6,885 nucleotides of DNA from a bacterium (GTDB lineage: Bacteria; Patescibacteriota; Gracilibacteria; UBA1369; LOWO2-01-FULL-3), in NCBI GenBank assembly GCA_027622635.1, contig JAQBYK010000062.1:1-6885 (forward strand), in the 5' to 3' direction. The first letter of the stretch is position 1. Each line of letters opens with the position of its first letter. The notes beneath the pieces are model-generated. The model did no database searches and was not told where the DNA came from. It saw only the letters and a program-made list of their open reading frames with translations. Made by a program: the position numbers and the translations under genes. Shown here piece by piece: positions 1 through 5,701 of the stretch.

Positions 1-447
1 ATATTCCTCACTGCTGCCTCCCGTAGGAGTCTGGACCGTGTCTCAGTTCCAGTGTGACCGTTCACCCTCTCAGGCCGGTTAACCATCATCGCCTTGGTAG
101 GCCTTTACCCCACCAACAAGCTAATAGGCCGCAGGACCCTCCCAAACCGAAAAATCTTTACCCTTTCGGGACTATCCGGTATTAATCCGTCGTTAGACGG
201 GCTATCCCTGAGTTCGGGGCAGTTACCAACGTGATACTCAGCCGTTCGCCGCTCCCTGCACTCTGATCATAAAATTGTACAAGGCAGAACAAAAAAAATT
301 TAGTGAACTGTATACATCAATACAGTGAATGATTTTTTTTGTTCTAACACAGTAGAATTTTTATGAGCAGGGTGCAGGGCGCTCGACTTGCATGTATTAT
401 ACATACCGCCAGCGTTAACCCTGAGCCAGGATCAAACTCTTCATAAA
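1..447 (-). rRNA. rrs: 16S ribosomal RNA, 5' portion (3' part lies outside the window)
   Basis: Read on the minus strand, the segment contains the universal 27F site (complement at 421-440) and the universal 338 site (complement at about 11-28), in the right order and spacing for the 5' domain of 16S rRNA. By alignment to E. coli, window position 1 corresponds to about nucleotide 367, and the mature 5' end (the GAAGAGTTTGATCC context) falls near 447; that end is estimated, not measured. The sequence after the 338 site reads TGAGGAATAT rather than TGGGGAATAT, a variant shared by several phyla. The first helices are divergent (GGTTAACGCTGGCGG where most bacteria have GATGAACGCTGGCGG). The most striking oddity is an enlarged helix 6, listed separately. 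The gene is divergent from clpP. The lineage call of candidate phyla radiation is inference from these variants and from the neighbouring genes. Confidence 0.96.
251..382 (-). other. Greatly extended helix 6 (V1) of the 16S rRNA, AT-rich stem-loop
   Basis: In E. coli this helix spans about 46 nucleotides (61-106); here it spans about 130. In RNA sense the base pairs CCCTGCAC (372-379) with GTGCAGGG (254-261). The stem continues with CATAAAA (plus-strand 362-368) against TTTTATG (268-274). A perfect 14-bp AU-rich stem follows, AGAACAAAAAAAAT (332-345) with ATTTTTTTTGTTCT (287-300). It is capped by ACTGTAT/ATACAGT around a 6-nt loop (306-325). The inner part is far richer in A+T than the surrounding 16S. 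The pairing is direct from sequence. Whether the arm stays in the ribosome or is cut out, as RNase III removes intervening sequences in some bacteria, cannot be told from DNA. Confidence 0.85.
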
Positions 448-449
448 TA

Positions 450-466
450 AATGTGCATAGCACATT
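450..466 (-). other. Hairpin immediately upstream of the mature 16S 5' end
   Basis: AATGTGC (450-456) and GCACATT (460-466) form a perfect 7-bp stem with a 3-nt loop, three bases outside the predicted mature 16S end. It could take part in 5' leader folding or processing. The classic long processing stem cannot be checked because the 3' trailer is outside the window. Confidence 0.5.
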
Positions 467-670
467 AAAAAGAGTTTAAACAACTTAAGTAAGGCAAAAG
501 CCTGACCGTGTTATTTTTGCTCAAAAGTTTTCACTTTGATTTATAGTGCGACATAACTTTAAAAAAGATAAATCACACTTTAAGATTATAGTGATAAATT
601 TGCCTCAAAAGGCTCATTTTTCACTCTCCTCTACTACATCCTAGATGTTAAAGGTCAACTAAGCTCCAGC

Positions 671-699
671 AGTGTATTTAAAATAACCTGTAAAGTCAA
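671..699 (-). promoter_or_regulatory. Probable 16S rRNA operon promoter
   Basis: On the minus strand, TTGACT (699-694) is followed after exactly 17 bases by TACACT (676-671). This is a good sigma70-type pair that keeps the key first, second and last bases of the -10. Transcription would start near 664, giving a leader of about 215 nt before mature 16S. A second TTGACC 41 bases downstream (658-653) may mark a tandem promoter, but its -10 (TAGTAG at 16-base spacing) is poor. Confidence 0.5.
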
Positions 700-777
700 C
701 GCTTTTTTGAGGAATAAATAACTAACACAAAAAGACAGGCAATCCAACATTCCATACCACAAGTCAACTACAAGGAG

Positions 778-806
778 CTGAAACTTTGATCCATTTCTGC
801 TATAAT
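778..806 (+). promoter_or_regulatory. clpP promoter
   Basis: A perfect TATAAT at 801-806 is preceded at 17 bases by CTGAAA (778-783), a 4/6 match to the -35 consensus. The start would fall near 813, leaving a leader of about 26 nt with no Shine-Dalgarno sequence before the ATG at 839. Confidence 0.6.
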
Positions 807-838
807 CATTCAGATATATTTTAGTAAACAAATTAAAA

Positions 839-1471
839 ATGCCTGCAAAAAACCAAAACCCAGTAACAAGTGAAATGCTAAACTCTATGCTTGTCCCTAC
901 CGTAATAGAAAAAAGCCATCAAGGAGAAAGAGCATTTGACATTTTCTCAAGACTATTAAAGGACCGTGTCATTTTTCTTGGCACAGGAATCGATAGTCAT
1001 GTAGCAAATCTAATTATTGCCCAATTACTTTTCCTGGAAAATGAAAGTCAAACCAAAGACATTACTATGTATATACTAAGCCCGGGTGGACACGTAACTG
1101 CCGGCCTTGCAATTTACGATACCATGCAATACATCAAGCCGGACGTTTCAACAGTTTGCTTGGGAATGGCAGCATCAATGGGGGCTGTACTACTTGCAGG
1201 TGGCGCAAAAGGAAAAAGATACGCTCTCCCAAATTCAGAAATCATGATCCACCAACCACTTGGAGGAACAGAAGGACAAGCATCCGACATTCGAATCCAT
1301 GCGGACCACATAGTAAAGACAAAAGACAGATTAAATAAACTTTTGGCATCTCATTGTGGACAACCACTCAAAACCGTAGAAAAAGATACAGACAGAGACT
1401 TTTTCATGTCCGCCGAAGAAGGAAAGAAGTATGGACTCATAGACAAAATCATCACAAAGAAAGTTGCTTAG
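839..1471 (+). CDS. clpP: ATP-dependent Clp protease proteolytic subunit ClpP
   Basis: This is the serine peptidase that forms the double-heptamer ClpP barrel and degrades cytoplasmic proteins fed to it by a Clp/Hsp100 ATPase such as ClpX. The 210-residue length is normal. Similarity to E. coli ClpP runs from LVPTVIE (residues 18-24) to the end. The catalytic triad is visible: Ser113 in the GMAASMGA motif, His138 in MIHQP, and Asp187 in TDRDFF. The oxyanion-strand SPGG is at 81-84. Residues before about 17 match the position of the ClpP propeptide, so the mature chain probably begins near Met17. The first ATG is chosen because it lies about 26 nt after a good promoter; in-frame ATGs at codons 13 and 17 are alternatives. 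No clpX or tig is adjacent. The stop codon overlaps the stop of the convergent ATP-grasp gene. Confidence 0.97.
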   Translation: MPAKNQNPVTSEMLNSMLVPTVIEKSHQGERAFDIFSRLLKDRVIFLGTGIDSHVANLIIAQLLFLENESQTKDITMYILSPGGHVTAGLAIYDTMQYIKPDVSTVCLGMAASMGAVLLAGGAKGKRYALPNSEIMIHQPLGGTEGQASDIRIHADHIVKTKDRLNKLLASHCGQPLKTVEKDTDRDFFMSAEEGKKYGLIDKIITKKVA

Positions 1472-2370
1472 ATCATAAACTGTCTGTGGCGCTCCCCATA
1501 CTCAATTGCATATTCAATTATAGAGGCGGCGATATTAACACCGGTAGCTTTTTCCAGTGCCTTGAAACCCGGATTTGAATTAACCTCCAGGACAACAGGC
1601 CCATCCTTGCCCCTCATCACATCAACACCTCCATAGTTAAGATCCAAAGCCTGAATAGACCTAAGAGCAATAGACACTTCTTCTTCTGTGATTTCACAAG
1701 GCCTGCCTACACCACCTAATTCAATATTCGACCTAAACTCGCCTCTTGGAGCTGCACGCATCATTGAGCCAACAACTTTACCATTTACAACAAAAATTCT
1801 TATATCCTTCCCCTTAGAATACTTAACATACTGTTGTAATAAATATAGCGGGCTATCCCAAAGCAGAAAGGATTTCAAAGCCCTCATACTTTCAAGAATC
1901 ACAACTCCAGCACCAAAGGATCCAACAGGCTGCTTAAAAATAAGTGGGAATCCCCCGACTTTCTCAACCGCTTGCTTCAAATCCTCAGGTCTTCTAATAA
2001 CAACTGTTTTTGGAATAGGAATCCCATAATGATCCAGAATCTGCATAGTTTTGACCTTATTTTTCGCTTTTAAAATTGGCTCATATTGGTTGAATACAAG
2101 CAAACCCGCCATCTCCATTTGCTCAATTAATGAAATATGCAAATCAACATTACTTAGGATAGAAGGACGAGCGATTATAACATCATAGCTTGGAAAAGGT
2201 TTCCCATCATACAAAAGCCATGGAGAATCCTGGTCATACACCATCTGAAATCGTTGAGAACGAAATATACGACAAGTATGGCCCATGCTTCTGGCAATTT
2301 TCTTCAACTCAATCTCTTCCTCCGAAGCTCTATTGCGTAAAGAACGATAAGAAAGAATCCCAATCTTCAT
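1468..2370 (-). CDS. rimK: RimK-family ATP-grasp ligase (alpha-L-glutamate ligase type)
   Basis: This is a cytoplasmic ATP-grasp enzyme that joins an amino acid to a peptide or small-molecule carboxylate through an acyl-phosphate. In E. coli, RimK adds glutamates to the C-terminus of ribosomal protein S6. The 300-residue product resembles RimK throughout: an MKIGILSYR N-terminal pre-ATP-grasp strand, the glycine-rich ATP loop KQPVGSFGAGV (about 146-156), the RGEFRSNIELGG segment (209-220), GVDVMR (248-253), and the metal-binding VLEVNSNPG (260-268, with Glu262 and Asn264). TTG at 2376 would add two residues, but ATG at 2370 matches the family start better. Relatives in the superfamily (LysX, MptN, CofF) use other acceptors, so S6 as substrate is inference. 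It is convergent with clpP with a 4-base overlap (TTAG serves both stops) and divergent from the small surface-protein gene. Confidence 0.9.
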   Translation of the reverse strand: MKIGILSYRSLRNRASEEEIELKKIARSMGHTCRIFRSQRFQMVYDQDSPWLLYDGKPFPSYDVIIARPSILSNVDLHISLIEQMEMAGLLVFNQYEPILKAKNKVKTMQILDHYGIPIPKTVVIRRPEDLKQAVEKVGGFPLIFKQPVGSFGAGVVILESMRALKSFLLWDSPLYLLQQYVKYSKGKDIRIFVVNGKVVGSMMRAAPRGEFRSNIELGGVGRPCEITEEEVSIALRSIQALDLNYGGVDVMRGKDGPVVLEVNSNPGFKALEKATGVNIAASIIEYAIEYGERHRQFMI

Positions 2371-2392
2371 AAACAATTTTGAAACAAAACGA

Positions 2393-2420
2393 AGTCTATA
2401 GTTTTTATTTTGGAAGTCAA
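2393..2420 (-). promoter_or_regulatory. Possible promoter of the RimK-family gene
   Basis: On the minus strand TTGACT (2420-2415) precedes TAGACT (2398-2393) by 16 bases, or TATAGA (2400-2395) by only 14. The -35 is good and the -10 weak. A start near 2386 would leave a leader of about 16 nt, in line with the other genes here. Confidence 0.35.
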
Positions 2421-2433
2421 GAATTCAAGAAAC

Positions 2434-2462
2434 TTGCAATGTCCATGAAATAATGTTATAAT
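2434..2462 (+). promoter_or_regulatory. Promoter of the small surface-protein gene
   Basis: TTGCAA (2434-2439), a 17-base spacer and a perfect TATAAT (2457-2462) form a near-consensus promoter. The expected start near 2469 leaves only about 13 nt before the ATG at 2482, with no Shine-Dalgarno motif. Confidence 0.75.
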
Positions 2463-2481
2463 AAGTCAGGCTAAAATAAAT

Positions 2482-2877
2482 ATGAAAAACTCGTTTCTAT
2501 ACATACTGGTTGCAGTAATGCTCATAGCTCAAATGCCAATAGCAGTTTTTGCCGAAGAAGCTCCACCATCAATTAATTTTGCATTCGATGATGAAGGTGA
2601 CACACCACCGACTTTGGGTGAAATCACAACACCGGAAGCGGAATCTCCGACGATTCCTGCACCAAGCCCTGTAACTCCACCAGTAATTCCTGCAACAACT
2701 ACAACTCCAGCTGCCACTACAAACGCAGCAGCAGCAGCAGCAACACTGGCTACAAATAATTCATCAACAAGTATTTCTCAAACAGGACCTGAAACAGGAT
2801 ATCTTATAGTACTAAGCTTAATACTGGGTTATATCTCAACCAAGTCTTTCAAGAAACTATTAAAAGAAAGAGAATAA
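2482..2877 (+). CDS. Small secreted surface protein with Pro/Thr/Ala-rich stalk and TGPE-type C-terminal anchor
   Basis: The function is unknown. The 131-residue protein has three clear parts. Residues 1-24 are a Sec signal peptide (basic start, hydrophobic core, AVFA before EE, cleavage predicted after Ala24). Residues 25-98 are a low-complexity extracellular stretch rich in Pro, Thr, Ala and Ser, with acidic residues early and a six-alanine run at 82-87. Residues 99-131 read SQTGPETG, then a hydrophobic segment (about 107-118), then a basic tail ending KSFKKLLKERE. This motif-membrane-basic order is that of sortase-type cell-wall sorting signals, with TGPE in place of LPXTG. It could instead be a plain C-terminal membrane anchor. 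Only about 74 residues would be exposed, so it may be a stalk or spacer rather than an enzyme. It ends 5 bases before the stop of the convergent FN3 gene. Confidence 0.8.
   Translation: MKNSFLYILVAVMLIAQMPIAVFAEEAPPSINFAFDDEGDTPPTLGEITTPEAESPTIPAPSPVTPPVIPATTTTPAATTNAAAAAATLATNNSSTSISQTGPETGYLIVLSLILGYISTKSFKKLLKERE
2725..2742 (+). repeat. (GCA)6 trinucleotide tract
   Basis: Six perfect GCA units encode six consecutive alanines (residues 82-87) of the surface protein. Changes in unit number would stay in frame and only alter the stalk length. Confidence 0.9.
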
Positions 2878-2882
2878 AAAGA

Positions 2883-4610
2883 CTACTCGAGCATGTAAGT
2901 TAACGTTACAGTATAGGAACTAGACTTTCCGTCACTATAGTTGGCTTTAACTTTAAATTTATAATGATTTTTGTTTGCAGCGTCTTGTGAATTACCATCC
3001 ACAAAAGTAATATTGTTAAACAAATGAACTGACCCACCAGTATTACTAGGAATCTCATGAATAATTTTTGGAGATTGTCCCCATTCATGCATATTAAAAT
3101 ACTCTATGGTCCAATTAGGGATGGTTAAACTATCATCGTAATTACTTGGATAATCCCAATCAAGGGTTAAAGTTGAAGAGTTCTTATTATATACAGAAAC
3201 TTTAACATTTATAGGTGCTGGATGCGCAAAAGCTATCGGTTCAACCGCAACGCAAATACCATCTTTTGCTTCATAAGAACCCAGTGCCGCACAATTTTTC
3301 TTAATATAGTAATAGTTGTTCTTGTCATTACAAGCACCCTCCATCACATAAGTTTTGCCAGTATCAAATGTTTGTATGTAATCTTCCTTTCCTTTTGGAT
3401 ATAGGGACGAAGTCACAGTACCTTTCTTAAAATAATCGATTCCATCACTATCGGTACAAGAAGGTGGAGTAACAGGTTTAAGTTGACCTGCTAAAGTAGT
3501 TGCATATTCTGCTTCAGAGCTCGTACCAACAGCATTTTTAGCTTTAACATAAAAAATAAACTGGCCAATAGTCTCCATCGGGTTCATATAAGTATACTCA
3601 GTCGAAGTCCCTGCTGAATAATTTGCCTCAGTAAAATTTGAAACATTCTTAACCCTAACCAGATACTCAGTAATGGAACTTCCTCCATCAGTATCAGGTG
3701 TATCCCAATCGACAATAGTACCATGAGACTCACCTCCGGGCAAACTCTTTACTGTTATGTTTTTTGGAACACCAGGAGCTGTAACCTGAGGTTGTTGTTG
3801 TTGTTGCAGTTGTTGTGGCAGTTGCTGAGCCTGCTGAGTAGATCCCACATCAGTATGAGCACTAACTGAGGCCTGAGCCTCACCTTTCTTTCCTAATTTA
3901 AGCCAAATTACATAATAATCTTTCAATTTTACATTCATATCAGTAACCTTCTCGAAATTTTCAGCATCCTTCATTTTATATATGGATTTAACTCTATCCT
4001 TATATGGTAAAATTACCTTATTCAAATCCGAATCATGAGCAGCCATTAACACCCAACCGCTCTTGTCATCCGCCAAAGGTTTAGTTATGGGGTAAGAAGA
4101 TTTCTGATTCGCAGATTTCATACAATAAGCTTCCCCATCACGGCGAACTATTACAGTAAATGCCTTGCCCGCCTTGACCTCATAAGATAGTTTCCCCGGT
4201 ACGATTTTGGTAGCACTACCAAATGGACCCTTCGGATATGTGAAATATGTCTTTTCAATTGGGTTGTATTCCGCAAAAAGAAATCGTTCAACTTGAGGAT
4301 TTATGCATTGCACAAGTTCATCAAGAGTATATTTCTCATCAACATATACATTATTTGGACCGGTCTTTAGTGTTATAGGAGAACCTTTAAACGAGGATTT
4401 TTTCGAATTGTAAGAAACCTTGTCACTTTCTTCAAACTCCAAAAACCCCTGCTTTCCATTTTCCATCATACCCTTAACAATGGAAGAGCCCATAGATAAC
4501 TTTGGAGGGCCTTCCTTGTCATCAAAATCGAAATAATAATAACCGGACAAAGACAATAAAAGGACCACCACAAGAGATACTACAGAAAACCTACTTTTGG
4601 ATATATTCAT
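2883..4610 (-). CDS. Membrane-anchored extracellular protein with two fibronectin type III domains and a CTDSDG cysteine module
   Basis: The 575-residue protein is probably a surface or adhesion protein; no catalytic motif is seen. Residues 8-22 form an N-terminal signal anchor without a lipobox. Residues about 82-242 seem to hold two related beta-rich modules, the second with GWVLMAAHDSDLN and SIYKMKDAENFEKV; I do not recognise the family firmly. A glutamine-rich linker (259-275) follows. FN3 domain 1 is about 279-375 (VPKNITVKSL, then IVDWDTPDTDGGSSITEYLV). Residues 384-454 form a four-cysteine module (Cys385, 427, 440, 453) opening with CTDSDGIDYFKKG, a pattern seen in surface proteins of archaea and candidate phyla bacteria. 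FN3 domain 2 is about 465-572 (TLTLDWDYPSNYDD). FN3 modules usually serve as spacers or binding domains. The start ATG lies about 16 nt from a predicted transcription start. Confidence 0.85.
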   Translation of the reverse strand: MNISKSRFSVVSLVVVLLLSLSGYYYFDFDDKEGPPKLSMGSSIVKGMMENGKQGFLEFEESDKVSYNSKKSSFKGSPITLKTGPNNVYVDEKYTLDELVQCINPQVERFLFAEYNPIEKTYFTYPKGPFGSATKIVPGKLSYEVKAGKAFTVIVRRDGEAYCMKSANQKSSYPITKPLADDKSGWVLMAAHDSDLNKVILPYKDRVKSIYKMKDAENFEKVTDMNVKLKDYYVIWLKLGKKGEAQASVSAHTDVGSTQQAQQLPQQLQQQQQPQVTAPGVPKNITVKSLPGGESHGTIVDWDTPDTDGGSSITEYLVRVKNVSNFTEANYSAGTSTEYTYMNPMETIGQFIFYVKAKNAVGTSSEAEYATTLAGQLKPVTPPSCTDSDGIDYFKKGTVTSSLYPKGKEDYIQTFDTGKTYVMEGACNDKNNYYYIKKNCAALGSYEAKDGICVAVEPIAFAHPAPINVKVSVYNKNSSTLTLDWDYPSNYDDSLTIPNWTIEYFNMHEWGQSPKIIHEIPSNTGGSVHLFNNITFVDGNSQDAANKNHYKFKVKANYSDGKSSSYTVTLTYMLE

Positions 4611-4632
4611 TTTATTTTTGTTAGCTTACTGT

Positions 4633-4661
4633 ATTATACAAGGATTATGGATCACAGTCAA
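4633..4661 (-). promoter_or_regulatory. Promoter of the FN3 protein gene
   Basis: On the minus strand TTGACT (4661-4656), a 17-base spacer and a perfect TATAAT (4638-4633) form a strong sigma70-type promoter. The start near 4626 leaves a leader of about 16 nt, A-rich and without a Shine-Dalgarno motif. Confidence 0.75.
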
Positions 4662-4670
4662 CAGCACTGT
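4654..4670. repeat. Short inverted repeat between divergent promoters
   Basis: ACAGT (4654-4658) and ACTGT (4666-4670) flank 7 bases. The repeat covers the -35 of the FN3 gene promoter and touches the expected -35 position of the lipoprotein gene, which is where an operator controlling both would sit. At 5+5 bases it may be chance. Confidence 0.25.
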
Positions 4671-4692
4671 CCCACAGATACAATTCCTTTGA

Positions 4693-4698
4693 TATAAT
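4693..4698 (+). promoter_or_regulatory. -10 element of the lipoprotein gene, implying a leaderless mRNA
   Basis: A perfect TATAAT ends only six bases before the ATG at 4705. With the usual 6-7 base distance from -10 to start, transcription would begin at or within a base of the A of the start codon. The -35 position (about 4670-4675, TCCCAC) is poor, so the promoter may be weak or need an activator. Confidence 0.55.
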
Positions 4699-4704
4699 GA
4701 GCCC

Positions 4705-5289
4705 ATGAAATCAAAAACAATAATCGCACTATTCATTGCAATCCCGATCACATTAAGTGGATGTGGTGGAAGCAGCGATCAAGACACAACGCAAAACATT
4801 GATACAAGCGGAAAATTGAGCTATGAAAGTAATGATTTCAAAATCCTCTATCCACAAGACTGGGAAGTCATTAGTCCTTCAAATTTCACATCAAATGTTC
4901 CTTCAGAGATAATGATTGCATTTAGAAACAACATTAAAAACGAAGTATTCACAGCCAACGTAAATGTAAGCAAAACAACACTTGGAGAAGACATCTCTTC
5001 TCAAGATTTCGCAATAAGCAGCTCATCAAAAATACAAAACACAATTGTCTCATATCAGCTAATTGGAAAAACAGACTATCAATTTATTGGGCCAAGACAA
5101 ACCGTTGAAACATATATAATAGATTTTGAAGGAAAGAAGGCGGCCTCGGAAGCAATAATCCATTTCAAGAACCTTTACATAGTAGATAACAAGATTGGAT
5201 ACATAGTAACCGGAGCATATCTCCCATCAGAAGATGAAAGTGTCGTTAAATCAATTTCAGACATGCTTGAATCTTTCTCAATAAAGTAA
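4705..5289 (+). CDS. Lipoprotein of the PsbP/DcrB-like type
   Basis: The 194-residue protein has a lipoprotein signal: a basic start, a hydrophobic run and the lipobox LSGC, with Cys20 as the lipidation site, then a flexible GGSSDQDTTQ linker. It should be tethered to the outer face of the cytoplasmic membrane. The mature part begins LSYESNDFKILYPQDWEV (38-55), the opening typical of PsbP-like and DcrB/DUF1795-type domains, and ends YIVTGAYLPSEDESVVKSISDMLESFSIK, matching the closing strand and helix of that fold. Such domains are non-catalytic and mostly of unknown role in bacteria. The fold call is from sequence pattern, not alignment. It is followed 22 bases later by a membrane protein gene on the same strand and is probably first in an operon with it. 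The start codon is fixed by the signal peptide and the adjacent -10 element. Confidence 0.82.
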   Translation: MKSKTIIALFIAIPITLSGCGGSSDQDTTQNIDTSGKLSYESNDFKILYPQDWEVISPSNFTSNVPSEIMIAFRNNIKNEVFTANVNVSKTTLGEDISSQDFAISSSSKIQNTIVSYQLIGKTDYQFIGPRQTVETYIIDFEGKKAASEAIIHFKNLYIVDNKIGYIVTGAYLPSEDESVVKSISDMLESFSIK

Positions 5290-5311
5290 GTATATCTCTA
5301 ACCAAAATAAC

Positions 5312-5695
5312 ATGGTAGAAAATGCAATGAAGATTGCGGCAGTATTAGGTCCTATGACCCTGATTATGGGTCTGTCTATACTGATCTATGCTCCACAATG
5401 GCGCAAACTGGAGGAAAGGTGGGAAAAAGATCATTTCGAACTTTTCAGCATGATGTTGTTTTCAGGTGCTATAGGCCTGATAATAATCAACATGTACAAC
5501 GTCTGGGAGTGGAATGTATGGCTAATAGTAACTATCGCTGGATGGTCAGCACTTTTAAAAAGTGTGGTCTATTTCCTTCTTCCCGGATCAACCTGGAAAT
5601 CACTAATGAAATTCAGCAAAAGCATGATCTATTTTGGTGGACTGGTTACAGCTGTACTTGGTGCAGTACTCACCTACTATGTTTACATAAAATAA
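5312..5695 (+). CDS. Small four-helix integral membrane protein of unknown function
   Basis: The 127-residue protein has four predicted membrane helices at about 7-26, 43-62, 68-90 and 103-124, with short loops. The first loop (YAPQWRKLEERWEKDHFE) is charged and probably cytoplasmic. Notable residues are MYNVWEWNVW (61-70) between helices 2 and 3 and GWSALLKSVVYFLLPG (77-92) through helix 3. The pattern is seen in small hypothetical membrane proteins, but I cannot name the family. A single histidine (His41) argues against a two-heme cytochrome. ATG at 5312 gives the longest frame; Met6 (5327) is an equally possible start, and neither has a Shine-Dalgarno motif. Its place between the lipoprotein gene (22 bases) and the flavoprotein gene (6 bases) suggests co-transcription and perhaps a shared envelope role. 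Confidence 0.75.
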   Translation: MVENAMKIAAVLGPMTLIMGLSILIYAPQWRKLEERWEKDHFELFSMMLFSGAIGLIIINMYNVWEWNVWLIVTIAGWSALLKSVVYFLLPGSTWKSLMKFSKSMIYFGGLVTAVLGAVLTYYVYIK

Positions 5696-5701
5696 ACCTT
5701 T

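Larger units (their letters stand above)
448..838. other. Gene-free divergent region between 16S rRNA and clpP
   Basis: No plausible gene is present. Near 16S it holds the rRNA leader, including a 7-bp perfect hairpin beside the mature end and a minus-strand CTCTTTTTAA (467-476) that loosely resembles the boxA antitermination element. Three GTTGACY motifs occur on the minus strand (TTGACC at 658-653, TTGACT at 699-694 and 767-762); only the middle one has a convincingly spaced -10. The right end carries the clpP promoter on the plus strand. The size suits a long rRNA leader plus two divergent promoters. Confidence 0.6.

Noticed and set aside
251..382. Group I intron or homing-endonuclease insertion in 16S
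   Set aside because: The insert is too short, has no ORF, and its arms pair continuously with the normal helix 6 base, which fits a helix extension rather than an intron.
1114..1578. Short open frames inside and across clpP on both strands
   Set aside because: They overlap a certain gene, have no promoter, and their translations look like out-of-frame sequence.
1688..2372. Plus-strand open frames opposite the ATP-grasp gene
   Set aside because: These are antisense shadows of a strongly conserved gene with no signals of their own.
2376..2376. TTG start adding two residues to the ATP-grasp protein
   Set aside because: ATG six bases later gives the MKIGILS start usual in the RimK family; nothing favours the TTG.
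2529..2717. Minus-strand 62-codon frame opposite the surface protein (Gly/Val-rich)
   Set aside because: The composition is just the complement of Pro/Thr/Ala codons, and the plus frame has a signal peptide and promoter.
3792..3822. CAA/CAG-rich tract in the FN3 gene as a phase-variation repeat
   Set aside because: Only five perfect units before interruption and a 3-base period, so slippage would change only the glutamine linker length.
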